Below are positions 24,060 through 35,304 of a DNA stretch of 64,000 bases, piece after piece (the stretch's first letter is position 1; the number at the start of each line of letters is the position of its first letter). The stretch comes from Micrasema longulum (taxonomy: Eukaryota; Arthropoda; Insecta; Trichoptera; Brachycentridae): contig JAGVSM010002634.1 of NCBI GenBank assembly GCA_022494885.1, forward strand, positions 62,001-126,000, written 5' to 3'. The notes beneath the pieces are model-generated. The model ran no database searches, was not told the origin of the DNA, and saw nothing but the letters and a program-made list of their open reading frames with translations. The position numbers and the translations under genes were made by a program.

Positions 24060-24300
24060 TCATTCAGACACATCAAAGACGACAACATCTCGCTGACAAG
24101 AGTAACTGACGTACACAATCACGACACGAGATGATCACAACACTACCACATACAAAGAGCCAAAACAAGAATGGGCCGATCCTGACTTATAAGCAATGCG
24201 ATGGACTTAAAATATACAATGACTTACCTCGCAATATTAAAACAGCGACTTTACAGAAATGCGAAAATGAACTATAGTGTGATAAAAATCAATCAAATAA
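24060..24300 (+). mobile_element. Decayed LINE C-terminal fragment related to family A
   Basis: With frameshifts, + reads VTDVHNHDTR, HYHIQRAKTRMGRS, then AMDLKIYNDLPRNIKTATLQ and KCENEL. It aligns with the NADIHKYNTR / HYHIEKAKTNTG / LKHYNNLP segment of family A. Confidence 0.6.
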
Positions 24301-25249
24301 GCTGAAGATGTATAATATAAGCCGCAAGGTTTCTTTGTTAAATAGTAAATAAGAGAAATAGATAAAACCTGTTAAACATTTTAATTAACCATGTAAATTT
24401 ACTGACTCGCTAAAAGAAGAATACAAGTAAAAAATACTCTGAAAAAAGCTTTGAAATTCCCAAAAGTAGGTATAAAAGATAATTTAAAAGTCTCTGCGAA
24501 AAATACAGTTTATTAAGCATAGAACAATGTTGACACTTGAAAGGTGGTTTGTACTTAATGTTAATTTATTTGGCAATAAATCTGAACTTTCGCTAATTAA
24601 TATAATATATTTTTGGATTATTACGGTTCTTTATATACGAATATTTTCTGATCGCACAACGGTTCTTAAAATCAGGTGTAACCAATTTTTTTATTTTTTT
24701 TAATATTTTATTTTTTATTTTTTATTTATTATCATTATATTACATACACTAAATTAAAATGTATACAAAGTTGCTTTGATTGCCTAACTAAGTTTATAAA
24801 CCCCGTTCTAAGACAGTAAAAAAAATATAAAGAACAGTAATCAATATAATATAGAAACAGATATAAAAATAGATGACAAAGTGAAAAACAAAGTAAAAAT
24901 GGAGTAAAAACATAGTAAAAATGTACTAAAAACATAGTAAAAATGTAGTTAAAAAAAACGAAGCAAAAACATTATAAAAACAAAGTAATAAATGTAGTGA
25001 AAACATAGTAAAACCATTAAAAATATATAAATATAGATATAAAAATATTTTAAAACTCAGTAAAATGCGAAATAAAAACAGAATACATAGTAAGAAACAT
25101 ATTTAAAGTCATAGAAAAAAATTAATTTATTTGTATAGCAAAAAGCATATTTCAAAAAAACATAGCAAAATACCGAGTAGAAAAAGAAAAAAAACATACT
25201 AAAAAATAAAGTAAAAGATGTAATAAAAAAAATACATGGTTAAAACAAA
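24301..25249. other. A-rich DNA with AAACATAGTAAAA-like repetition
   Basis: 24860-25240 repeats ACATAGTAAAAATG-like units irregularly. 24770-24830 shares TTGCCTAACTAAG ... CCCCGTTCTAAGACAG with 20545-20580, probably a common LINE end on -. Confidence 0.45.
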
Positions 25250-25504
25250 TTAAAAAGTCATGAAGATCTTTAAAAATTAAATATATAAACAATTTAAATT
25301 AAAACATTTGTTAGCCATCTAACAGCCACCATCAACCCCTCAGACTCTCTGCGACCAATTTCTCTAAGGAAAGTAGTCAGCAACCTCTTTATCTTGTGAT
25401 TAATTGGTTTATTAGTAATAATAGAGTTAATCCCACTATATACCTTTACCGTAGTAGTTGCACAAAAATATAAAACCACTCACAGGACACATGCCATTAG
25501 TAGC

Positions 25505-25745
25505 CAACACGAACGGGCAATTTTTTTTATTTTTTTTTTATTTTTATTTTTTTTTTTTTTTTAAAAAAAAAGAAATATTTGCGTTCTTATGATTTACCCA
25601 AATATTTAATTTTGAGGGCCATTCTCAACGAGTTGTAAATAACTCACTATTAGAAAATGGAATCAAGTTGGGGTAGAGTGGGATTCGAACCACGGACCTT
25701 TGGTCTGTGAGTCCGAGACACTAGCCACGGGACCACAACCCGACT
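25505..25745 (-). mobile_element. SINE family 2 with long A/T tail
   Basis: Reverse strand: TCGGGTTGTGGTCCCGTGGC (A-box region), B box GGTTCGAATCCC, body ending CAAATATTTCTTTT and a long mixed A/T tail (25508-25570). Confidence 0.82.
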
Positions 25746-25753
25746 ATGAAGAG

Positions 25754-25794
25754 CATACTAATGAAGAGATCGGTACGTCTCGAAACCGGTAGAC
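25754..25794 (+). ncRNA. Decayed hammerhead-like motif next to a SINE
   Basis: CTAATGAAGAGATCGGTACG then TCTCGAAACCGGTAGACAT. Stem II, GAAA, stem III ACCGGT and triplet GTA are intact and match the 61.4-kb motif, but the core has CTAATGA and stem I is poorly paired. It begins just after the SINE end at 25745. Confidence 0.4.
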
Positions 25795-26084
25795 ATAAAA
25801 AAGCTGGTATGTGGTTTTATGCTATTATTTACTGTAATGTTTATATTACTTTTTAATTGTATATAATTTCTCTAACGTTTTTCTTTATAAATGAAAAATA
25901 AGAAACCTGCTAACAAGCCGGTTTCGCGGTTTAGTGGGTTTCATTATTTTTCCTTTTAGATTTTTATGTTCATGTTTTACCTTCTTAAAAAATTAAAAAA
26001 AAAAAAACAAAAATAATGTTTGACCACACTGATAATGCTTTCAATATGGATGATGAATTAATTATTTAATGAGAAATGTTTTTA

Positions 26085-26345
26085 GTATTTACGAATATTT
26101 GTAGACAAGCCTAGATTATACTTCCCAGAAATTGAAATTGAAATTTATTGCAACAGAGTGGGAAAAATAAGAAGAGAATACGAAAGAACGTTGTCTAGTT
26201 GGTGAAATAGTTCAGTCAGGTGAATCTCACCAACATCAATAAAGATTTAATATATTTTACTTCACAAAAGTCAACAAATGAAAAAGTTAGGGAATGTGGA
26301 TGATCAAACAGGCAGAATGAAGAATTTTTCAGCGTGTAAAATGGC
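26085..26345 (+). repeat. Foldback-like family, diverged copy at 26.1 kb
   Basis: TTGCAACAGAGTGGGAAAAA, TTGTCTAGTTGGTGAAATAG, TCACAAAAGTCAACAAATGA, then breaks near CAGCGTGTAAAATGGC. ORFs here are shadows. Confidence 0.6.
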
Positions 26346-26497
26346 GAAAACGCTGTGGCCGAATATTTTGATGAATAGGTATTTAAACATTGTTTTAGTG
26401 TCACTCTCTCGCAAACGCCTCCCGGTTACTGTGCGAAAAACACAACTGCACGTCCGACTGATTATGCCAATTTCAAATCAAAAAGTTCCAAGCTTCA

Positions 26498-26760
26498 TTG
26501 CCAGATCGCAAAAAATATAACCGTAACAGAAATGTAAGATAATCATATTTAAAAAAAAGCAATTGATTAATTTCTCTAAAATTTTATTGTACACGCGGAA
26601 AAATTGACCCAACAGGGTAGATAAATAAACGGTCATTTAATAAGAGTAATTTAATTAATGAACTTTGAACTTAAAAAATAAAGCTTTACATTAAATTGAT
26701 ATTTTTTTGCAATGTCAAATAATATTTTATGTTTAAAGATGTGTATTATGTTTGGTTACT
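26498..26760 (+). mobile_element. hAT-like element, internal fragment
   Basis: It shares TTGCCAGATCGC, TCTCTAAAATTTTATTGTAC and GGTCATTTAATAAGAGTAAT with the complete copies, but has neither terminus. Confidence 0.75.
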
Positions 26761-27013
26761 TCTCTATTCCAGGAAAAAAAAATTGTTATGAAACTTTTAA
26801 TGAGCAGTATTATTTTTAAATTTTAAAATGATATCAATTATTAACATAAAAACCACACAAAGATATTAAGAGGTTATTGACTATCCCAACAAATAATACT
26901 TTCCAAGGCTAAAAATACATTCGATCTGTAAAAATTAAGACCTACTCAAAACTAAAAATAATTGTTGATGTTAAGGTACATATCATTTCTCGTATTCATA
27001 GATACTTACATAT

Positions 27014-27062
27014 ATAAATGAGAGATTGAATTTATTTGAAACCAATTCAATCTCTCATTTAT
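27014..27062. repeat. Perfect 19-bp inverted repeat
   Basis: ATAAATGAGAGATTGAATT and AATTCAATCTCTCATTTAT with an 11-nt loop, 200 bp left of a hammerhead-like motif. Confidence 0.8.
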
Positions 27063-27194
27063 AATGAAACCATAAATATTTTTCATATAATAGAATATTC
27101 TCTTAAAGTACACCGCCAACACAAGTTTCAATAATTTGTCTCACTCTGTTCCATTGAAATATTGCGTTTTGAATATTTTTCAAGTTATTTTTAA

Positions 27195-27345
27195 ATGTAC
27201 CTACACATAAGATAATATTTAGTATTATATAAATTATTCTTACACTGTATAATATTCACCAGTCTGAAGATGCCCATTAGAGGGTGAAAGCGCTAATTGG
27301 TCAAAATAAATAAGTGGAAGTGTACCAAGTATTTTTTAAATTAAT
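27195..27345 (+). repeat. Hammerhead-bearing repeat, copy 1
   Basis: About 150 bp around the 27.3-kb motif (ATAATATTTAGTATTATATA upstream, AAGTGGAAGTGTACCAAG downstream) recur in reverse orientation at 56465-56615. The copies share more than the ribozyme core, so they derive from one element. Confidence 0.65.
27258..27301 (+). ncRNA. Hammerhead-ribozyme-like motif, 27.3 kb
   Basis: Stem I is ACCAGT (27258-27263) with ATTGGT (27296-27301), six pairs with one G-U. The core is CTGAAGA (27264-27270), then one extra T, stem II GCCC/GGGT around ATTAGA, GAAA (27286-27289), a loopless stem III AGCGCT, and the triplet CTA. All conserved core positions are present except for the extra base after the core. 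Confidence 0.6.
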
Positions 27346-27534
27346 AACTTATATGTAAATATAAGTTATTACATCATCATAAACCGTTGTGTCTTTATTC
27401 CTTTATAACAATTTTCTATGTGTAAATATGTCCTTGAAAACTATATATAAATAAATGAAATAAAATAAAATAAAAGTAACGAGTGATTCGAAAGTTTACT
27501 AGCCCTGGCATAATTGTAAATAAGTTTTGAACAA

Positions 27535-27720
27535 AACCAGCTATCGAGTGGTGCCATTACTCAGCTTGTTCGCTGGAGTTGTGGAGTGAGGTAGATTACT
27601 CTGTCAGTTGCAAGTTGTATCCGAAGCGAAGTGGTCGTCCGTAGTACTTGAGTTAATCACTACGCGCTCAGTGGCCATCGAACTTTACAGGAAGACATTA
27701 TTATACACAACATAGGTACG
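27535..27720 (+). other. GC-richer block with initiator-like motifs
   Basis: It contains TCAGT-type initiator sequences (CTGTCAGTTGCAAG; GCGCTCAGTGGCC) and ends near AACATAGGTACG, which resembles a donor. It could be the promoter or 5' exon of a gene or of a retroelement. No ORF was identified. Confidence 0.25.
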
Positions 27721-28023
27721 AAATAACTATTCATTTATTTTGCACATATTTTATATATGATATGATTAAGCGTTTTCTTCACTGAGACGCCCAGTGCCGA
27801 AGGAAACATTTTAAATATATATTTCTGGCGATGGCTATGAATTTTTTTTATTTTTACGTATTTATTGAAATCAACAGTCAATATACAATAATATGGTTTT
27901 AACGTAAAAGATACTAATAACTAGACTAAAAATTATTTCAAACTTATAAATATCAATATATGTACGTAATGTGTCATAAATAAAGTTATTTTATACAAGA
28001 ATAAAATTTGGAAAACCATAAAT

Positions 28024-28242
28024 GAAATTTTTGTACTTACAATTAGAAATCAAACACTGATTTGAGTCTACTGAACACTTTATTTTATTTTTACAAATAT
28101 AAACATATAAAAATAAAAACTTCGCGACAATTGTTTCGCCTTATTAGGGCATTTTCAAACGAATGTCTCGTTGACATTATAAGTTTAAATATGGAGTTCT
28201 ACAAAATAAACACCAAATCAATCAATCAAGAAATTTTTGTAC
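28024..28242 (-). mobile_element. 193-bp insertion carrying a hammerhead-like motif, 13-bp duplication
   Basis: GAAATTTTTGTAC occurs at 28024-28036 and 28230-28242. Removing one copy plus the intervening 193 bp restores alignment with the related repeat at 52.35 kb (GGAAAACCATAAAT ... AAAATAAAAT). In ribozyme orientation the insert begins with TTGATTGATTGAT and has no ORF. It may be a solo Penelope-like terminal region or a small nonautonomous ribozyme-bearing retroelement. Confidence 0.65.
28121..28163 (-). ncRNA. Hammerhead-ribozyme-like motif, 28.1 kb
   Basis: On the reverse strand stem I is TTCGT with GCGAA. The core reads TTGAAAA (two changes from CUGANGA), then an extra T, stem II GCC/GGC around CTAATAA, GAAA, a perfect loopless stem III ACAATTGT, and the triplet GTC. 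It lies inside a short insertion with a 13-bp target duplication. Confidence 0.5.
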
Positions 28243-28694
28243 ATAAATTTGTAAATTTAAAATAAAATTAAAAAATAATGTTGTATCTACTCATCACTAC
28301 TCGCCCACGACGACAATCCCTGCATGCTGTCGCTGATTTCACTTTTGAATTTATTATTATTCAAGTTGAACATATTATTTTTTATTTATTTGGAAGTTCA
28401 ACAAGAATACATAAAATACATACATTTTTTAAGTAAGCATTACTAACGTTCTTTATATATATTCTCATTTATAGAACTCCACCATCTTTCATAAATTATA
28501 TAAAATAGGTGTGTAAAATCAATTAAAGTAATAATAAAGATTAAGTTTAGTGAAAGATAAGAATAAAGATTGAGTTAAAGAAATAAAATTGAGTTGAAAA
28601 AGATAAGAAGCTAATTTTTTATTTTTTTTTTAAGAAAAGAAAAGAGAAAATAAATACATGTAAGATGTAATAAAATAGACTAAAATTAATTTAC

Positions 28695-29255
28695 GTACAC
28701 AAAAATTTTGATGAATAGGTATTTAAACAATGTTTTAAGTATGTACAAATGCTTGCAAACTGGCTGAATTTTCTCCCTAGGGAGTTATTCATATCTAAAT
28801 TTGTTGCAACATAGAGGGAAAGCATTTTTGAGAATAGAATATGGAAGTCTAGGCATTTAGAGGGCTTATGGCCTGTAATTCGCTGATCTAAGTGATCACT
28901 ATACACACTGTGTAACATTCACCATTTTGCCTATGTTTGAACATCCACGGTTTCTCAACTCTTCCATCTGTTGACTTTTGTGAAGTAAAAGAGATGACCT
29001 TTATCACGTGGATGGGATTCATCCTGCTGAACCAACTTACCTACTAAGCAACGCCTGAAAACAATTTTCCGATTTTCATACTTCTTCTTTCACCAGTTAG
29101 TTAAATCAACAATGTTGAGAATGTCCAAATGCTTGCAGACTGACTGGATTTCCTACCTAGGGAGTTATTTATATCTAAGTCTAAAAGACTTCCATGTTCC
29201 CTTCTCAAAAATATTTTCCCTCTGTTGCAACAAATTAATATAAGTATTTAAACAT
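28695..29255 (-). repeat. Foldback-like family, copy at 28.7 kb plus partial second end
   Basis: End block (CTCCCTAGGGAGTTATTCAT), reverse body, GCAACGCCTGAAAACAATTT, then a second end block (CTACCTAGGGAGTTATTTAT) and a short inverted piece (AAGACTTCCATGTTCCCTTC). The same nested plan as at 56.6-57.4 kb. Confidence 0.7.
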
Positions 29256-29836
29256 TCACGGAAATCGACTACCTCAAATGCCTCCACGGTGTTGTGCAAA
29301 AAAGACAACTGCACGTCGGACTGATTATGCCTTACTAAAATCGACAAAATCAGACGTTTCCTTGTCCCGTTTTTTGCACTTCAAACCTGAATTTATTTTG
29401 TTTTTTTTTTTTTAAGAAAAAGGATCGTAATGAGTTTTTTGTGTCGGTATTTTTTTCGTTTTTCAAAATTATTAATCATATTTGTTTACCATACGTACGA
29501 AGATGGCAGATAAAACTGGGTGCTCCTATGGGTTTTTGGATGGTCCTAATTTCCATAATAAACGATCAATCAAAAAGGCAAAACAATAGAGACACGCCAA
29601 TGGTAAATATCTATAGTGTGTAAAAAAATTACTGCTTTAGCGCTATAATCCAGGGAGAAAATAGGAGAATACGTCTGTACGTAGAAAAGTCAAACCACGT
29701 TTTCTCTTAAAAGTAATATTTTTGCTTTGTCCGGAGAGATAAATAATACAATTCTGAGTGTGAAATAGAACCAGAACCCTGGACGAGTGTTTTCGATTCG
29801 ATAGCTACTTTTGGAGTAAAATCTTAAAAAATTCAA

Positions 29837-30052
29837 TCCTCTTAGTATAGTGGTTGGCACGTTTGCCTAGTATGCTTAAGATCCAGGGCTCGATTCCTGG
29901 CAGAATAAACGTGAAATATTAATTTCAAAAATGCAATATTTTATTTTCACCGGCTGGCACCTGACGCATAAGACTGATCACCTTACATTAATGTTGCATT
30001 TGATATACCATTATAGTACCCTACGCACCACTGGGAACGACTTATGATGACA
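29837..30052 (+). mobile_element. SINE family 1, related copy with tRNA-Asp-like head
   Basis: TCCTCTTAGTATAGTGGTTG resembles the start of insect tRNA-Asp, and the B box is GGCTCGATTCC. The body CACCGGCTGGCACCTGACGC and CTACGCACCACTGGGAA is shared with the other copies. Confidence 0.78.
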
Positions 30053-30620
30053 ATAATTACTTTACATTTTTGTATATTTATTTGTTTATATCAATAAACT
30101 TAGAAGTGATGTTAAATAATTTGTAAATTTGTATTTTAACAAATGCTAATTGAAAAATAAAGTTGTTTTTTAATCTGTTAACTTAATTATTTAATTGTAT
30201 ATTGTACGAGATAAATGAGATACTATTATTATTTTATCCGGTTATTTTTTATTTTCTTTTATCTATCAACATTAATTACTAAATTGAACTATGATATTAT
30301 AAAAGAAATAAATTAAAATTTTAGATACATGATACTTTTAAACATCATGTGTTATTAAATTACTTATCTTTATTATGTTTTTAGGCGTGTAATTTTTTTA
30401 ATTATGTATTGTAAATATAAATGTATCGTTAGATTTATTCATGAATTGATTTTAGTACAAAAAAGTCTCTTAACACGGAATTTTCTCGCAAGTCGGGAAG
30501 TTAATAATTAAGGGTACTACTTGCAACCTCGGCTTAATCCACCATTCTTTACTTTGAGCAAATCACAAAAAAAATGATACAATACTGAACTTAAATAATG
30601 TTTTAAAAAATATTTTTTAT

Positions 30621-30886
30621 TATCATCATCATTATTCCCTTTCCACACCTAGTGGTGCATAGGGCACTGCATAGGTACGCCAATCGTAGCGTATCTTGAT
30701 CATTTTTGTTACATGAAGGTAAGATGATCAGTCTTACGCTTCAGGTACCAGTCCAGGGGACTATGAAATATTCTAGTGTAAAAACACCCTTTTAAATAAA
30801 TATTTCAAATCAACCATGACGGGAATCGAACCCGAGACCTATTGCATGGCAGGCTAACGCGCTGACCATTACACCATGAGGCCGAC
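30621..30886 (-). mobile_element. SINE family 1, full length, antisense
   Basis: The reverse strand starts GTCGGCCTCATGGTGTAATG (A box) and has the B box GGGTTCGATTCC, the same body (GGTGCATAGGGCACTGCAT on +) and a (GAT)n tail (ATCATCATCAT at 30622). It is not a functional tRNA gene: the acceptor stem does not close. Confidence 0.85.
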
Positions 30887-31274
30887 AAATTTACATAATT
30901 TATAGTATAATCAGTAAATATTTTATGCGTAAGCAGTGATGACATAAGCATGATTATGTCAAGAAACAGTAGTGAAATAAAATAAAAAAATTATACATTA
31001 CCAACATTGCAATATTTAAGTAGAGGTTGCCATGTTTGCAACAAAACCGATAATTTAAAAGTCAAGTCTTACAAATTAAGCCGTATTTTTAACTGACAAT
31101 GTTAAAATTATTATAAAAAATAGTATTCTGAAAAAGTTTCAATTAATATCTTACTTTTTTTTTAATTTTGGATTTTGCCGGGTTTGCAAGTAGTACCCTC
31201 AATAGTGCTATAATAAAATTGGATATTGTGTGAATTAAATAAAAAAAATAAAACGATATGAACTTTTTTTTTAA

Positions 31275-31430
31275 TTCGTGTTAAAGAGAACATGAAACCT
31301 TTATTGATGTGGGTGAGATTTTTCTGATTGAATGAATTAGGCAAAGCCTGAAAACATTTTGGAGTCAGATAAATCTCACTCACATCAATATAACTCTTAA
31401 CTTCACAAAAAACCCATCAGTAATGAGTAC
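31275..31430. repeat. Foldback-like family, short inverted pair
   Basis: GAAACCTTTATTGATGTGGG, then GGCAAAGCCTGAAAACATTT, then the same segment reversed (AATCTCACTCACATCAATAT ... CTTCACAAAAAACCCATCAG). The two arms can pair with each other. Confidence 0.55.
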
Positions 31431-31589
31431 GTGTAGTGGTTTTTATTTTATGATTACTACGATTGCTTAAAGTTTTGTATTTTTTTAATTACTCCGTGAC
31501 GTCACTAGTTCTCTTTGGTGAGTTGTCTTATTCAGGTTCAGTGCTGCAGAACAGCATTTATTTGATATTTTAAAATACACGTTACAATA

Positions 31590-32200
31590 TGTTACCCACT
31601 AAGCCTAAAGACTTTTCGGTGGGACATATTTATGTATATTTTTATGACAGGTTTACTTTATATAATTTTATTTATACTTTACAAATTTATTTATTTACAG
31701 GCTCTATAAAGTATTTATAAGACATTTTTTCAGTTCCATTTTTTTCAATTGAAGATCTTTCATGTTAATGATGGTTTGTGGGATCATTATCTTAATGTTC
31801 GTTCTCCAAAGTAATTTGTGATTCGAGTAAGACCTGGGTTTTCAATCAAGTGTTGTGAGTGTGGGAAACTCTCTTTTCATATTCCAGATCAACATAGTGA
31901 TCTACAACAATTTGTAGTCACAAAGTTGTTTTACCAGCAGGACATTACAGAATTAAAAAAAAAAAAAAAATAAAAAAAAAAAAATAAATAAATAAAAAAG
32001 AGAAAAAAATAATAATAATAATGATAATAAATAAAAAAAAAAAATATACACCTTACACACGGATTACGCTATCTGGTACAATTCCCGTTAACAGTTTCAC
32101 CTGAATGTCATAAAATTTACCCAGTGAGACCCCAGACACGCACTCCGTAAGATATAATCGATTCAATGAGCGAGGTGGCTTCCCGTAAACCGGAAATCTA
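31590..32200 (-). mobile_element. LINE family C, antisense reverse-transcriptase fragment (copy 1)
   Basis: The antisense sequence around 32100-32180 reads SLIESIISYGVRVWG, the thumb motif of LINE reverse transcriptases. The flank 31740-31950 matches 58250-58440. A low-complexity A-rich block (31955-32045) interrupts it. Confidence 0.65.
31955..32045 (+). repeat. Low-complexity A-rich block
   Basis: Runs of A broken by AAATAAATAAA, AATAATAATAATGATAATA. It interrupts LINE C and may be an old poly(A) tail that expanded. Confidence 0.7.
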
Positions 32201-33089
32201 TCACACCATTTTTATGGTTGATTTTAAAGAACTTGAGACATAATTAAAAATAATCAGTTATTTATCAAAATCTTTATTTTTCATACATTTCAGAGGAACT
32301 TCGCTTTGCAATTAAATGCTTTAATTTTTACCGCATGTAAGAAAACATTTTTTTATATCGAATTTCCCGTAGCACTGAATTTTCTCACTGGCACTATGTG
32401 GTGGGCAGTTGACATGTTTAACGACAATTCTAAAATTTTGTTTAAAATCTTTGTTTTTAACGGAGTATTCTATATTTTCTAAGAAAACGTAAAAAATATC
32501 AACCAAAATCTACTTACCGTCAAATCGCTTAGAATTATTTATAATAGATGTTCATTCGCGACTCATTTGGCATATATTATGCTAATTTCCACTACAGAAT
32601 TTGAGGTTTCCAATAGCGCCAAACTAAAAATATATGTAGATTAAACACCGAGGCACAGTACAAAAGTGTTTCTGTAACCGCTATTAGTGTGCTGTTGACT
32701 TTAAACTGGATTTAAGTTGAGAGTGTCAACTACTACATCGCTGAACTGTACCGACATTTACCTCAAATATTCAAAACAAGATTTGGTTCTCAAAGTGTTT
32801 TCCTTGATAATTAAGGAAACAAAATATTCTCCAGTAAAATGCTGTTTTTGTCGGTTACGATGTTTTGGAGATCATTGCTCGATATTTTGAGCATGGACTC
32901 AAACTGCATACTTATTTTGATTTATTTTTATTATATTTGTTTCGAATACAAACAGATGTACAGGTTAAATTAATATTTTTAATAAAAAAACTACATAAAA
33001 TGTATCCATAGTAGGGCCTGCCATGTATTCACTATATAATACTGTAATAAAGCGACGATGGCTTAAAGTTTAAACTATGTAAATAATAA

Positions 33090-33620
33090 ATATACTGTTT
33101 ATAAAAACAAGATAAATATGGACAAAATAAGAAGATGGTGGAAAGGAAAATAAGGAAATTGATAAGGAGTGGTAAAGGATGATTGAAGGAAAGTAAGAGT
33201 GGAAAATTGCATTTTTATTTAATGATTTAATGAATTATGAATGAAGAACATAAATCAAGCCTATTAATTATCTTCTGTACATATTGTATGGAGTGTTAAA
33301 TATATCAAGACAATTAAAATTTTTGTTAAATGTTTTACATATACGAGGGATCGTAGAATGTTTCCGATGATTAGTTTTAATTTTACGAATATAGAAAATA
33401 TCGGAGAGTCTAGTTGGCCTGGAGGGGACACGGTAAGCAAGTAGATTAATACGATTCTACAACAAGGTACTTCTTGAAAATTGTGCTTTGCCAACAATTT
33501 TTTTTAAAGATTTCGTCAAGCACAGGCTGTTTGGAAAGAGCGCCTACAGAGTCGATGAATATTTGCAGGACAAGACAGCTTGGTATTAGATTCGTGTTTG
33601 TTGATTTTGGCTTGTAGATT
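33090..33620 (-). mobile_element. LINE C-terminal fragment
   Basis: One antisense frame reads NRINLLAYRVPSRPTRLSDI then NHRKHSTIPRICKTFNKNFN and CLDIFN. It matches the general Jockey-like terminal pattern (R-x-P-R-x-C-x-x-x-N ... DIF). The upstream and UTR parts are AT-rich without stops of note. The longest ATG ORF here is a different frame and not meaningful. Confidence 0.5.
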
Positions 33621-33807
33621 TAAATTGTTGCACTGATTTAAAAAATTTGTTTATAAGGTTTAATTAACTAATTGTTTAATTATATTATAAAGTTATAATT
33701 TTATTGACGTTTATAAGAGATCCAATGAATTATATGTAGAGAATAATATACTAATACAAATAGTAATTTGGTGTTATCGATGTAGAGATTTATGAAATAG
33801 AGAAATG

Positions 33808-34262
33808 TGCCATCATCATCATTTCTTTTACGCGCCTAATGATGAAAAAAGCACTGCATCGGTATACCAATCGCAGCGTATTTTGATCATTTTTGTTACA
33901 TGAAGGTAAAATGATTAGTCTAACGCAGGTCCAGGGACTGTGAATTATTATTGTGTAAGAACACCCTTTAAAATGTATATATATTTTTTTAAATAAAAAG
34001 AATTATTTGCGTTTTTATGATTTACCCAAATATTTCATTTTTAGGGCCATTTTCAACGAGTTGTAAAAAACTCACCATTAGAAAATGGAAATAAAGTTGG
34101 AGTAGAGTGGGATTCGAACCACAGACCATTGGTCCGTGAGTCCGAGACACTAGCCACAGGACCACAACCCGATTCATATATCATATCAATCATGTCGGTA
34201 ATCGAACCCGAGACCTCTAGCATGGTAGGCAAATGCACTGACAATTACACTACGAGACCGTT
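33808..34262 (-). mobile_element. SINE family 1 with SINE family 2 nested in it
   Basis: Outer SINE 1: tail ATCATCATCAT (33812), body to about 33985, head 34174-34262 with B box (reverse) GGTTCGATTAC. Inner SINE 2: about 33997-34173, with its own tRNA-like head (reverse TCGGGTTGTGGTCCTGTGGC, B box GGTTCGAATCCC). The outer body and head join if the inner copy is removed. Confidence 0.82.
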
Positions 34263-34499
34263 AAGATTTATAAAATAGGGAAATGTGCCAACGATGTTGA
34301 AAATAATAACTAATTACTGTTTTCGTGTAAAATAATAATTATAAAGAATTTCCACTTACCAAAGTTTTGTTTTGCATGCAAGGTTGCGTGTATTGAATGG
34401 AAAGATGTCAACTTATGTAATTATCCGGATTATGTTTTTGACTTAGTTGTCTTTAATTTAATAAAACATAATGAAATGAATATCGAACAACACTGATTC

Positions 34500-35092
34500 G
34501 CTCGAGGCTTGAGAGTGCATCAGCGATATGGAGTCCGCACGAAGCGAGATACTCCCTCATGTTAGAGAGGGTTCTGAAAAAAATTCTGAGGTATCTCTAC
34601 ATGAGGGAGTATGGTAGTTATCCGTGGCTCTATCCCACTGGGTTCCTCTTGTGTATGCTTGGGACCAATAGTTTAGAACTTAGAAAGGATGGGTCTACAC
34701 TGACCCATTTTTTCAGACTGTTAAGGGGTTTCATCGATAACTCGGCCAGTTTAGAGAATATCAATTTTTATGTCCCTGATGGCTACCTCCGACAGCGTCA
34801 GCACAGACTGTTTTACCTCCCGGTTTCCAGAACCGACCTGCCTCTGGTCATGCCGATTGGAAGAGCAGTCAAGCAGTTGAACATTATCACTTTGGAGATC
34901 GACATCTTTCACATTAGTGAAACTACGTTTAAGAGGCAAATACTCTTGCTATTAGAGAGTATTATACCTTAATAATGTCGAACCATTGCTCAAGGGTTCT
35001 TGTTTTGATATAAAGTTCCAATTTAATGTCTTAAATCCTTTGTTATTTGTTATGTTACTTTGTGAATAAATAATTTGAATTTGAATTTGATT
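34500..35092 (+). mobile_element. LINE family E, C-terminal end (copy 1)
   Basis: The ORF ending at 34972 reads LERVLKKILRYLYMREYGSY, PWLYPTGFLLCMLGTNSLEL, DGYLRQRQHRLFYLPVSRTD and FKRQILLLLESIIP. This is the LINE C-terminal region following the RT. The 3' UTR ends in AATTTGAATTTGAATTTGA, a short tandem tail. Two other copies lie antisense at 47.9 and 60.3 kb. Confidence 0.8.
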
Positions 35093-35304
35093 GCACCTAA
35101 CCGTCACACTAAAAATTAATGTGCGTTAAATTTTAGTAAGTAATAATTAACAACGTTCTTTCAAAGACAACAGAAAATCAATGCTGGGAGGTGAGTCTGA
35201 ATTTAGTTTTTCAGTCGTTAGTAGCGTGTTGCGCTTCTGTGTTGGTAGGCCTGGCACCTGGAGTAGCAAGTATTAAGTGTTGAATGTGCCAATGTAATAA
35301 TCAT

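Larger units (their letters stand above)
27828..28380 (-). repeat. Repeat with conserved coding tail, copy 2, with ribozyme insert
   Basis: The reverse strand of 28380-28270 encodes FNLNNNKFKSEISDSMQGLS then SWASSDE and a stop. The UTR continues at 28023-27828. The 193-bp hammerhead insert splits the UTR at 28024-28242. Confidence 0.55.

Noticed and set aside
25670..25745. Possible tRNA gene (B box GGTTCGAATCCC on -)
   Set aside because: The head lacks a closed acceptor stem and is joined to a body and tail repeated at 34.0 and 50.1 kb, so it is a SINE.
29837..29910. tRNA-Asp-like sequence
   Set aside because: The 3' half does not pair to form a proper acceptor stem and it continues into the SINE 1 body.
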